Origin: Verrucomicrobiales bacterium
GTDB lineage: Bacteria > Verrucomicrobiota > Verrucomicrobiia > Verrucomicrobiales > Akkermansiaceae
Direction: 5' to 3'
Assembly: GCA_003527555.1 (NCBI GenBank)
Contig: DPWT01000112.1
Location: 1-7,934 of the forward strand
Length of the DNA: 7,934 nt
Position numbers and translations under genes: made by a program. Under the pieces are notes generated by a model. It made no database searches and had not been told where the DNA came from. It saw only the letters and a list, made by a program, of their open reading frames with translations. How positions within the stretch are numbered: the first letter of the stretch is position 1; the number at the start of each line of letters is the position of its first letter. Of this stretch, positions 1-7,200 are shown one piece after another.

Positions 1-1
1 C

Positions 2-289
2 CGAGGCGGTGAATTGGGAAAAGCTAAGGATGTGACTGTGGTAAAAGTTTCAAAACCTAATCAAGATTTTCGTTTTGATGTCCCAGTGATTGGGCCTGAC
101 ACTGTGAAAAACTGTCAACGATCTGGAATTAAAACCATAGCTATTGAAGCTGGCAAAACGTTGATGCTTGGCGGGGACGAAGTTCGTGCCATGTGTGATC
201 AGCATAAGGTCAGTATCGTTGCTGTTGCATCCGCAGATGGTTCCGTCAAAGTTGCTGAGGCGACTTGTGCTCATCCAGAGTCTGACTAA
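2..289 (+). CDS. lpxI: UDP-2,3-diacylglucosamine pyrophosphatase LpxI, C-terminal part (5' end outside window)
   Basis: LpxI hydrolyses UDP-2,3-diacylglucosamine to lipid X and UMP at the cytoplasmic face of the inner membrane. This is the fourth step of lipid A synthesis, and LpxI replaces LpxH in many bacteria. About 95 residues are visible, reading in from the left edge in the frame starting at base 2 and ending at TAA 287-289. The visible part carries the C-terminal signature of the LpxI (DUF1009) family: VVKVSKPNQDFRFDVPVIGP, then DTV, then the IAIEAGKTLML segment. A TTG at 14 could be read as a start, but the reading frame is open to the edge and the family is about 270-290 residues long, so the true start lies upstream. 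The efflux gene begins 10 bases after the stop, suggesting co-transcription. The family call is secure; whether the gene is intact cannot be judged. Confidence 0.9.
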   Translation, partial: RGGELGKAKDVTVVKVSKPNQDFRFDVPVIGPDTVKNCQRSGIKTIAIEAGKTLMLGGDEVRAMCDQHKVSIVAVASADGSVKVAEATCAHPESD

Positions 290-299
290 TGTAGGCGTC

Positions 300-1700
300 A
301 TGCACGAGCTATGTTTTATAGATTCAAAATTACGAGTAATGAGCTCACTCATTTTTGTGTGTTTGATGTCGGCATGTGTTACCAAGCCAGAAAGCCAACT
401 TGTTAGTAATGCTGAGGCGCTTGTATTGCCCAAGCGATACGATGCTACTGCTTATCCTAAGCTACGAATTGTTCCTGGATTATTGCAGTTGTTTTCTGAT
501 CCTCGATTAGAGAAATGGGTAAACTTGGCACTGGAAGGCAACCCAGATTTAAAGTTAACTGCGGCAAAGCTTGAGGAAGCTGGCTTCAATACCAGAAAAG
601 CGTATGCGTTATCATTACCGAACTTTGCTTTGCGAGGTGAGGGTAATAGGGCACGTGCGAAAGTTGCTGGTAATTCTAACATATCGAACCGCTACTCTAC
701 GGGTTTGGATGTTAATTGGGAGCTCGATGTTTGGGGTAGAATCAGCAGCGGAATGAGTGCAGTTGCAGCAGATCAGGAAGCGGCCAATGCCGATTATGCC
801 GCAGCAAAGCAATCGATTTCAGCGCAAACAATGCAGTCGTATTTTGACTTAATCGCCGCTGATAAGCTGCTTGCCCTCTATAATCGCAAATTATCGAGTT
901 TTCAAAAATCTTATCAGCTTGTTGATCGCCGATTTATTTTAGGTACAGCAAATCTTGGCGATTCAGACTTGGCGAAAACAGATTTGGAAAACACGCGTGC
1001 TCAGGTTGCTCAGCGCAAGGATGTCCGTGATCAGGTATCGCGACAGCTTAGTGCGCTTACTGGAGGTTATCCAGATAGGTCTGCGGTAAAAACTTCATTT
1101 GGGTGGCCGACGCTGCGCAATGGTGTAAATTCTGGAATTCCGTCTGATTTGCTAAAAAACCGTCCTGATGTGGATGCGGCTTACCATCGAATACGTGCGG
1201 CTGATTCTAAGGTGACCGTTGCGCACCGTGATTTATTTCCTCGTTTCACGCTCACGGCCACTGGCGGTAATGAGACAAGTAGTCTGACTCGCTTAATCAA
1301 TTCTAATATCAGCTTGTGGTCTCTCACAAGTCGAATTACGGGGCCGATATTTGAGGGTGGAAATCGACGAGCCGAGTTAGGGGCTGCCAATGCCCGCGCC
1401 AAACAAGCATATGCGAATTACCAATCGACCGTTATTAATGCGCTACGTGAAGTTGAGAATGCACTTGGTTCTGAGCGATATCTGCTCGGTCAAGAGACAG
1501 CTCTGCAAAATGCCCTAGCTGCGGCAAGACGTGCAGAAAATCGTATACGCAGAAATTATGAAGCGGGACTTGGAAACGTGCTGTCTTTGCTTGAGTCACA
1601 GCGCCGTTCTTTCAATACTGAGGAATCTCTTATCAATACTCGTGCATTGCGATATAAGAATCGTGTTACACTGGCACTAGCACTCGGCACGGACGCCTAA
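300..1700 (+). CDS. RND efflux outer-membrane factor lipoprotein (NodT/OprM/TolC family)
   Basis: This is the outer-membrane channel of a tripartite efflux pump, expected to form a trimeric beta-barrel with a periplasmic alpha-helical tunnel. With the ATG at 300 it has 466 residues, normal for OprM-type proteins. The N-terminus has a charged stretch (K, R), a hydrophobic core and a lipobox-like LMSAC, with Cys26 as the probable lipidated residue; +2 is Val, compatible with outer-membrane sorting. Two outer-membrane efflux repeats are visible: one with the family motif NWELDVWGRI, the other with IPSDLLKNRPDV followed by the TGPIFEGGNRRAELGAA region. The frame stays open back to 168, but that would overlap lpxI by more than 100 bases and place the signal sequence internally. 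An ATG at 339 also gives a lipobox but loses the positive N-region, so 300 is preferred. No clear Shine-Dalgarno is seen. It lies 10 bases after lpxI and 11 before the adaptor gene. Confidence 0.93.
   Translation: MHELCFIDSKLRVMSSLIFVCLMSACVTKPESQLVSNAEALVLPKRYDATAYPKLRIVPGLLQLFSDPRLEKWVNLALEGNPDLKLTAAKLEEAGFNTRKAYALSLPNFALRGEGNRARAKVAGNSNISNRYSTGLDVNWELDVWGRISSGMSAVAADQEAANADYAAAKQSISAQTMQSYFDLIAADKLLALYNRKLSSFQKSYQLVDRRFILGTANLGDSDLAKTDLENTRAQVAQRKDVRDQVSRQLSALTGGYPDRSAVKTSFGWPTLRNGVNSGIPSDLLKNRPDVDAAYHRIRAADSKVTVAHRDLFPRFTLTATGGNETSSLTRLINSNISLWSLTSRITGPIFEGGNRRAELGAANARAKQAYANYQSTVINALREVENALGSERYLLGQETALQNALAAARRAENRIRRNYEAGLGNVLSLLESQRRSFNTEESLINTRALRYKNRVTLALALGTDA
375..377 (+). other. 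Predicted lipidation cysteine codon (lipobox) of the outer-membrane factor
   Basis: The TGT codon encodes the Cys of LMSAC, residue 26 counted from the ATG at 300. Ser at -2 and Ala at -1 fit the lipobox; Met at -3 is less usual than Leu. Signal peptidase II would cleave just before this residue. It fits the NodT/OprM type, where the channel is anchored by an N-terminal lipid as well as by its barrel. Confidence 0.65.
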
Positions 1701-1711
1701 CACCCTGCATT

Positions 1712-2872
1712 ATGAAGCTTACTCTGAAGATTTTACTACCGCTCTTGTTACTGGTAGGAGCCTATGGCGTGGTAAAGACGCTACTACATTTGAAGGAGCC
1801 TAAGGAAATAAGGGCGCCTAGCGTAGTAGTTTCTGAAGCGGAAATCATTTTGGTGAAACCATCTGATCATGAGCCACCAGTGCGCAGTTATGGGACGGTA
1901 AGGCCCTTGTTTGAAACGAACTTGGTAGCACAGGTTAGCGGTATTGTAAAAGAGGTGGCCACGGAGTTCCGAGTGGGGCGGAGGGTGAACAAGGGGATGA
2001 TACTGGCAAAGATCGATGACACTGACTACCGCGCGGCACTCGCGCGTGAACAATCAAATTTGGCGAATGCAAAACGCATCCTTGCCGAGGAGCTAGTCCG
2101 TGCTGATCAAGCGGCCGAAGATTGGGTTGCTTCGGGCAGGATGCTAGCAGACGCATCTGGATTTGTTTTGCGAAGGCCACAAGTAGAAGCAGCAAGAGCA
2201 AGTGTCGTAGCCCAGAATATGGCAATCGTTAAAGCTGCTGCAGACATTAAAAGGTCTGAGATAAGGGCTCCTTATGATGCTATTATTACAGCCCGTTCAG
2301 CTTCGGTGGGAAATCTTGCAACTACGCAAATGTCCCTGGGTAAGGTAGTGGCCACGAAAAGTGCGGAAATCAGGCTGCCCTTGACCTCAGAGCAGGTTTC
2401 CAGAATTACCATGCCTGAGCCGGGGAAGGTGCAACAAAAAAGACTCTTAGTTACTCTGACGACACCTAAAATCTCTAATGCGTCTTGGGCGGCAGAAATC
2501 GTGCGAAGTGAGCCTACGGTTGATAAGCGTAACCAAGTGACCTATTTAATTGCGGAAGTGTTTGGGCCGTATGATGTAGAATCTCAAAGACTCGCCATGG
2601 GAGCGTTTGTCAATGCCTCCATACCTGCTAACCCAATTAGGAATAGCTACGTGCTGCCTGAGGCTGCACTGGTGAATGATGCCTTCGTCTGGGTCATAGA
2701 TGAGGATAACAAACTCGCTCGCGTCGATGTATCTCGGGTATATTCGCTCGATGGCAAAGCCTATGTCCGAATTAAGGGAGGTGATTTTACACAGCCTCTG
2801 AGACTAGTGGTTCGACCGCTAACCAATTTCCGACAAGGCATGGATGTGCGTCCAATTACCAATGAGAAGTGA
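1712..2872 (+). CDS. RND efflux periplasmic adaptor (membrane fusion protein, HlyD/AcrA family)
   Basis: This periplasmic adaptor links the inner-membrane RND permease to the outer-membrane channel. It has 386 residues, typical for the family. Residues 1-27 are a short basic start followed by a leucine-rich hydrophobic segment (KILLPLLLLVGAYGVV) with no lipobox Cys, so it is probably an uncleaved membrane anchor or an ordinary signal peptide. Residues about 57-102 form the first lipoyl half (YGTVRP, LVAQVSGIV, GMILAKIDDTDY). Residues about 106-182 are an Ala-rich, charged alpha-hairpin. Residues 183-208 give the second lipoyl half (SEIRAPYDAIIT, then GNLATT). Beta-barrel and membrane-proximal domains follow to the end. 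The ATG at 1712 is 11 bases past the channel gene and lacks a Shine-Dalgarno. The permease begins 7 bases downstream. The YGTVRP and AQVSG pattern resembles adaptors paired with HAE-type RND pumps; the substrate cannot be inferred. Confidence 0.93.
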   Translation: MKLTLKILLPLLLLVGAYGVVKTLLHLKEPKEIRAPSVVVSEAEIILVKPSDHEPPVRSYGTVRPLFETNLVAQVSGIVKEVATEFRVGRRVNKGMILAKIDDTDYRAALAREQSNLANAKRILAEELVRADQAAEDWVASGRMLADASGFVLRRPQVEAARASVVAQNMAIVKAAADIKRSEIRAPYDAIITARSASVGNLATTQMSLGKVVATKSAEIRLPLTSEQVSRITMPEPGKVQQKRLLVTLTTPKISNASWAAEIVRSEPTVDKRNQVTYLIAEVFGPYDVESQRLAMGAFVNASIPANPIRNSYVLPEAALVNDAFVWVIDEDNKLARVDVSRVYSLDGKAYVRIKGGDFTQPLRLVVRPLTNFRQGMDVRPITNEK

Positions 2873-2879
2873 CCATTGA

Positions 2880-5800
2880 ATGATGAACTTCCTTGAAAAA
2901 CATCCATTTATCACCTGGTTTGCAACAAACCCAGTGGTGGTGAATATTCTCATGATCAGTATCTTGGGAGCAGGCATCATCACGTCTTTAACGGTTCGTA
3001 AAGAGGGATTTCCCGCATTCGCAGCTGAGACGGTCACAGTTAAAGTTCCAATCCGTGGTGGCACGCCTGAGGATGTTGAAAGGGGAGTGGCAATTAAGAT
3101 AGAGGAAGCCTTGGGGTCGGTTGATGGTATTGATCACTTACGTTCGGTTAGTAAAGATAGTATGGCCACTGTGACTATCCAGGCGAAAGAGGGTTACTCA
3201 ATCACCAAGCTGTTGGGTGATGTTAAAATCCAGGTGGATGCCATACCATCTTTGCCAGAACAGGCAGAAAAACCAGTAGTCACTGAAAAAAAGCGAACGG
3301 GTCAAGTGCTCTGGGTAGAGGTGTATGGTGATGTGGCAGAAGATGTCAGGAAAGAGACTGCCCGTAAGTTACGGGATCTATTGTTGCGGCAAGAGGCTAT
3401 CTCAAAAGTTGAGGCCTTTGGCTCGCGTGATTATGAGATATCTATTGAGCCAACTGAACAAAAACTGCGCTATTATGAGATGACTTTTGATGAGCTGGCT
3501 CGAGCGGTTTCTAATAATTCTTTAGATCTTGGCGGTGGAGTCGTTCGTTCAGAGCGGGGAGATATAGCTCTGCGTTCACGCAAGCAGGCATATCGCAAAA
3601 ATGATTTTGAAAACATACCCGTGCGAACCAACGCAGATGGTACTAGGATCTATGTGCGTGATGTTGCGGAAGTGCGTGATTCATTTGTAGATCAGGATTA
3701 TTATAACCGCTTTCGTAGTCAGCCCACGACCAGTTTAAAAATTACCACAGAGGGTAATGACGATATCATTAATGCGGTCAAGCAAGCGCAAGAAGTTGTA
3801 AAAAATTTTACAGATCTGCCGGCGGGTGTGAAAACTACGACCTGGCTCGACGGTGCGGTGAACATCAGGGATAGATTATTTCTGTTGAGGAAGAACGGTG
3901 GTTTGGGTGTTCTGCTAGTTCTGGGGATTCTGATGTTGTTTCTCAATCTGCGACTCGCATTTTGGGTCGCTATCGGGATTCCTGTCTCATTAGCTGGGGC
4001 GATTACTCTATTTCCCATTCCTGGACTCGATCTCTCGGTGAATGTTATATCAGCTTTTGGGTTCTTAATTGTCCTAGGTATCGTGGTTGACGATGCGATT
4101 GTTATTGGGGAGTCGATTTACTCGGAAAAAGAAAAAGACAAGCATCCCGAGCTCAAAGATTCAGCGGTTAACACCACAGTGCGCGGTGTCAGTAAGGTCG
4201 TCACGCCTGCAACCTTTGGTGTGATCACAACTATTGCAGCTTTTCTTCCTCTGACCCAGGTTAGCGGAAGGCTGGGGAATGTCTTTGGACAAATTGCTAT
4301 CACAGTCATTTTTTGTCTGATTTTCTCACTCATTGAATCGAAGCTTATTTTGCCCTCACATCTGGCCCATATCGATGTGCACAAAAAACCAAAAAATTGG
4401 CTGACCAAAAGATGGGCAAGATTTCAAGGATGTATTGCACGTGGCTTGCAGTGGGTGATCGAGAGGATCTATCGACCTGTACTTGATGCAATCATCCCAT
4501 GGCGGTATGCAGTTATTGCTGGTTTTCTTGCAATTTTCATTGTGGTCATTGGATTGTTCCCTGCAGGGAAATTGAGGTTTGTTTTTTTTCCTAATATCTA
4601 TCGGGATAACGTTTCCGCATTACTGGAGCTTGATCAGGGGCAATCGGTAAAATATCTGCATAAAACTGCAGAGAAAATTGCGCAGGATGCGCGTGATCTC
4701 GGGAAAGACTACAAAAAGAAGTTCGGGCACGATCCATTTTTGGAAATCCAAGTGTCGGCTAGCACGAACACACGAGCAGCCATTGCGGCGGAATTGTCTC
4801 GTTCATCGTCTCGAGGGTTTTTGTCGACGGAGCAAATCATTCGTGATTGGCGCAACAAAGTAGGGCCTGTTGCTGGCTCGCGGTCGTTATCATTTGCGGC
4901 TCGGGCTGGTCCGCCAGGGGGGGACATTGTGATCAATCTCGAAAGTGATAATCTAGATGAGTTAAAAGCTGCCGCAGATGATATGAAGGAAATCATTGCA
5001 ACCTATCCTGGCGTCTACGACATACTTGATACCTTTGATTCTGGTAAGCCTGAGATTCGTTATAATATTAGCCCCGAAGGACAGGCAGCAGGATTTAATG
5101 AGCGCGATCTGGCTCGTAACATTCGAGATGCGTTTTATGGTCGAGAGGCACAGAGAGTGCAACGTGGGCGCGATGAAGTGCGTGTGATGGTTCGTTATCC
5201 AAAAGAGAAGCGTCAATCACTCGACACACTGCGCGAGATGCGTATTCGAGACAGTGATGGAACAATTGTACCATTCACGGTAGTTGCAGAAACTCGTTAT
5301 TCAGAGTCGTTGGCATCCATCGAGCGTTACGATAATAAACGGGTAGTTGCAGTTGAGGCACGTGTCGATAAGACGATCACCTCATCTGAAGAGGTGCTTG
5401 AGCGGATGAGATCCGATTATTTCCCAAAAATGCAAGTTAAGTTCCCTGATATTTCCATTAGCCAGAGTGGTGAGGCAGAGCAACGAGCGAAGTCGATGAA
5501 GTCTCTGTTGATAGGATTCGTTTTTTCCATAGTCTTTATCTATGTGCTGATCGCAATTCCGCTCAAGAGTTATGCGAAGCCATTGATTATTATGTCGGTG
5601 ATACCTTTTGGGATTATAGGTGCTTTATTAGGGCATTACATTATGGATATTCCAGTCTCAATACTTTCTGTGTTTGGTATCCTTGCGCTTTCTGGTGTGG
5701 TGGTGAACGACTCGCTTGTGCTGATTTGTCGGGTTGATGATTTAAGAAAAGAGGGAATGACTGCGCTGAACGCATGTCGCCGAGCTGGGGCCGACCGCTT

Positions 5801-6026
5801 TCGAGCGATTTTACTGACCTCGTTGACGACGTTTTTTGGACTTGCTCCCTTGTTGCTTGAAAAAGAGGTGCAGGCGCAGTTTCTAAAGCCCATGGCAGCT
5901 TCTCTGGCATTTGGTATACTCTTCGCTACACTTATCACTTTAATTTTACTGCCCGCCCTCTATTTGATTGCCAAGGAGATTAAAGATACGATTCGAAACC
6001 TATATGGTATAAGGCACGCAGACTAG
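2880..6026 (+). CDS. RND-family proton-driven efflux permease (AcrB/MexB superfamily)
   Basis: This inner-membrane pump exchanges protons for exported compounds; 1048 residues is full length for AcrB-type proteins. The 12-helix plan is visible: TM1 at about 12-35, a porter domain to about 335, TM2-TM6 at about 338-492, a cytoplasmic linking helix rich in K/R/W, TM7 at about 543-562, a second porter domain, then TM8-TM12 from about 876. TM4 holds GIVVDDAIV with Asp404 and Asp405, matching the proton-relay Asp407/Asp408 of AcrB. TM10 holds SGVVVNDSLVL (938-948) where AcrB has GLSAKNAIL, so the AcrB Lys940 equivalent is not a lysine. Features such as VERGVAIKIEEAL and LDLGGGVVRSERGD fit the HAE-like RND branch rather than the metal (CusA) branch. 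The start is ATGATG at 2880/2883; either ATG could be used. GAGAAG at 2864-2869 is a distant, weak ribosome site. Substrates are unknown. Confidence 0.95.
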   Translation: MMNFLEKHPFITWFATNPVVVNILMISILGAGIITSLTVRKEGFPAFAAETVTVKVPIRGGTPEDVERGVAIKIEEALGSVDGIDHLRSVSKDSMATVTIQAKEGYSITKLLGDVKIQVDAIPSLPEQAEKPVVTEKKRTGQVLWVEVYGDVAEDVRKETARKLRDLLLRQEAISKVEAFGSRDYEISIEPTEQKLRYYEMTFDELARAVSNNSLDLGGGVVRSERGDIALRSRKQAYRKNDFENIPVRTNADGTRIYVRDVAEVRDSFVDQDYYNRFRSQPTTSLKITTEGNDDIINAVKQAQEVVKNFTDLPAGVKTTTWLDGAVNIRDRLFLLRKNGGLGVLLVLGILMLFLNLRLAFWVAIGIPVSLAGAITLFPIPGLDLSVNVISAFGFLIVLGIVVDDAIVIGESIYSEKEKDKHPELKDSAVNTTVRGVSKVVTPATFGVITTIAAFLPLTQVSGRLGNVFGQIAITVIFCLIFSLIESKLILPSHLAHIDVHKKPKNWLTKRWARFQGCIARGLQWVIERIYRPVLDAIIPWRYAVIAGFLAIFIVVIGLFPAGKLRFVFFPNIYRDNVSALLELDQGQSVKYLHKTAEKIAQDARDLGKDYKKKFGHDPFLEIQVSASTNTRAAIAAELSRSSSRGFLSTEQIIRDWRNKVGPVAGSRSLSFAARAGPPGGDIVINLESDNLDELKAAADDMKEIIATYPGVYDILDTFDSGKPEIRYNISPEGQAAGFNERDLARNIRDAFYGREAQRVQRGRDEVRVMVRYPKEKRQSLDTLREMRIRDSDGTIVPFTVVAETRYSESLASIERYDNKRVVAVEARVDKTITSSEEVLERMRSDYFPKMQVKFPDISISQSGEAEQRAKSMKSLLIGFVFSIVFIYVLIAIPLKSYAKPLIIMSVIPFGIIGALLGHYIMDIPVSILSVFGILALSGVVVNDSLVLICRVDDLRKEGMTALNACRRAGADRFRAILLTSLTTFFGLAPLLLEKEVQAQFLKPMAASLAFGILFATLITLILLPALYLIAKEIKDTIRNLYGIRHAD

Positions 6027-6034
6027 ATAGTGTC

Positions 6035-6052
6035 TTACTCATTTTTGAGTAA
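6035..6052. promoter_or_regulatory. Perfect inverted repeat TTACTCA-N4-TGAGTAA (operator or weak terminator)
   Basis: Seven bases, TTACTCA (6035-6041), are mirrored exactly by TGAGTAA (6046-6052) across a TTTT loop, 9 bases after the permease stop. As RNA it is a weak hairpin (two G-C pairs) followed by only three T residues, so it would be a poor intrinsic terminator. As DNA it looks like a dimeric repressor or activator site. It lies just upstream of the candidate promoter of the exbB cluster, centred near -52 relative to the predicted transcription start. The symmetry is certain; the function is inferred. Confidence 0.45.
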
Positions 6053-6060
6053 TTTGGAAA

Positions 6061-6089
6061 TTGGATTTATCTCGTTGAACGTGTAAAAT
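6061..6089 (+). promoter_or_regulatory. Candidate sigma70-type promoter for the exbB cluster
   Basis: TTGGAT (6061-6066) as a -35 box and TAAAAT (6084-6089) as a -10 box are 17 bases apart and match the consensus at 4/6 and 5/6 positions. Transcription would begin near 6096, at or one base before the ATG at 6097, giving a nearly leaderless message. This agrees with the absence of any Shine-Dalgarno before that ATG. It sits in the only sizeable gap between the two operons. Prediction by eye only. Confidence 0.4.
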
Positions 6090-6096
6090 CATTTTC

Positions 6097-6714
6097 ATGT
6101 TACAGCTAGTAGAGCAAGGTGGTCCATTCGTCTGGGTGCTGGTGGCACTGGCATTCGTGGGAATGCTGTTGGTGCTGGAGAGAGCTTTCTTTTTCCAAAA
6201 AGTGCGTATCAACGTGGGGGACTTGCTACTTGGGTTGGCAAACCACATTGCCAAAGGGGAGTTTGCTGAGGCTGTGCATGAGGCAGCACGAGCGCCGGGG
6301 CCTACGGCTCGTGTGGTGCATGCTGTGCTGTCACGAAAAAATTTACCACGCCGTGATCTGCGTGATGTAGCTCAGGAAGCCGGACAACTTGAAGTCCCAA
6401 GAATGGAGCGTAATCTGCGTGCTCTTTATGGAGTTGCATTGGTTGCTCCATTGATTGGAATGTTAGGCACGGTAAGTGGATTGGTTAAAACGTTTCTCGC
6501 TGTGAGCGAGGAAAAGGGATTCGCTTCACCTGCAGATATGGCAGGAGGTGTTTATGAGAGTTTGATCACCACAGGGCTGGGCTTGGCAGTTGCAGTTCCC
6601 GTGTATCTTTTTTATCTATTTTTTTACGGGAGAGTGAAGCGTATGGTGCATCGTATTGAGCGTGCTGGTATTGAGGTGGTCAACATCATCTGTGATGCTC
6701 GAGATAAGGCGTAA
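6097..6714 (+). CDS. exbB: ExbB/TolQ/MotA-family proton-channel subunit
   Basis: This inner-membrane subunit forms, with ExbD, the proton-driven motor that energises TonB; the same family powers TolA and flagella. It has 205 residues with three membrane segments: about 10-28, about 108-130 and about 155-178, with a large cytoplasmic loop after the first. The family signatures are APLIGMLGTVSGL (Thr125) and GGVYESLITTGLGLAVAVP (Glu154, Thr159). By alignment these match Thr148, Glu176 and Thr181 of E. coli ExbB, which lie in or near the proton path. It is the short, three-helix form without a periplasmic N-terminal extension. The start is the first ATG of the frame and has no Shine-Dalgarno. 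ExbD and a TonB-like gene follow, so ExbB is favoured over TolQ, although no sequence here alone decides between them. Confidence 0.88.
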   Translation: MLQLVEQGGPFVWVLVALAFVGMLLVLERAFFFQKVRINVGDLLLGLANHIAKGEFAEAVHEAARAPGPTARVVHAVLSRKNLPRRDLRDVAQEAGQLEVPRMERNLRALYGVALVAPLIGMLGTVSGLVKTFLAVSEEKGFASPADMAGGVYESLITTGLGLAVAVPVYLFYLFFYGRVKRMVHRIERAGIEVVNIICDARDKA

Positions 6715-6770
6715 GTGGTATCTTATCGTGCGATGCTGAGAGAAATATCCGACAAGGCAAAGAGTAAAAA

Positions 6771-7193
6771 ATGAAACTTCAGCTGACATTACCTGCTAAA
6801 CCCGGTTTTCTTCACACGCTTCCAGCACTTGATGTTATTGCTCTGGTGCTGGTATTCCCCTTGTTGGGCCCGTCGTTCGTGCAGCAGACAGGGATAGAGG
6901 TCAAATTACACGAGTCTACGTGGCGCTACGAGCAGATGGAGAACCCAATAGTTATCACTTTGGGGGCAGGTCAAAATAGGCCACTTTGGGTGAATAAAAA
7001 GCGTATTCCGATAGCTAAGTTAGAGGAGGAGGTAAAGCGCTTGCGCAATGAGGAAGGTGGTAAAAGCATTACGACCGCAGTGTTGAAGTCTGATGTCAGT
7101 GTGCCCAGCGGGGTGGAGAAAGAGATTATCGATAGGATCAAAACTATGGGTTTGAACTGCGGTTTGCTTTACAAGCCTGTGGTTAACAAATAA
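6771..7193 (+). CDS. exbD: ExbD/TolR-family biopolymer transport subunit (divergent)
   Basis: This is the partner of the upstream ExbB-like protein: a single-pass inner-membrane protein with a periplasmic domain. It has 140 residues, the usual ExbD length. A short cytoplasmic start leads into the membrane segment at about 18-36, TLPALDVIALVLVFPLLGPS. Its Asp21 corresponds to the essential membrane Asp of ExbD/TolR (Asp25 in E. coli ExbD), usually seen as PLLDVVF. SFVQQTGIEVKL follows, matching the family's start of the periplasmic domain. The rest (PLWVNKKRI, a charged helix near 83-95, TTAVLKSDVSVPSGV, then GLNCGLLYKP) fits the ExbD fold loosely. An in-frame TAA at 6765-6767 forbids any earlier start, fixing ATG 6771. 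The 56 bases after exbB hold nothing I recognise. The sequence before the ATG is A-rich with only a weak AGAG. The next gene begins 7 bases after the stop. Confidence 0.82.
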   Translation: MKLQLTLPAKPGFLHTLPALDVIALVLVFPLLGPSFVQQTGIEVKLHESTWRYEQMENPIVITLGAGQNRPLWVNKKRIPIAKLEEEVKRLRNEEGGKSITTAVLKSDVSVPSGVEKEIIDRIKTMGLNCGLLYKPVVNK

Positions 7194-7200
7194 TAACAGC

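Noticed and set aside
168..299. Upstream extension of the outer-membrane factor frame, overlapping lpxI
   Set aside because: It would overlap the well-conserved lpxI C-terminus in another frame and bury the lipoprotein signal about 60 residues inside the protein. The ATG at 300 gives a normal N-terminus.
50..433. Minus-strand open frame of 127 codons
   Set aside because: It lies opposite lpxI and the channel gene, both clearly coding on the + strand. Its translation shows no recognisable domain.
4582..4589. T8 run, and a G7 run at 4917-4923, in the permease gene as possible frameshift errors
   Set aside because: The reading frame and RND family pattern continue unbroken on both sides of each run (RFVFFPN and PPGGDIV), so neither marks a frameshift.
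3719..5938. Several minus-strand and alternate-frame open frames of 60-100 codons inside the permease gene
   Set aside because: They overlap a full-length, domain-consistent RND gene and have no recognisable products, so they are composition shadows.
6715..6770. Possible small gene or regulatory RNA between exbB and exbD
   Set aside because: The 56 bases show no convincing hairpin, ribosome site or open frame beyond what chance gives.
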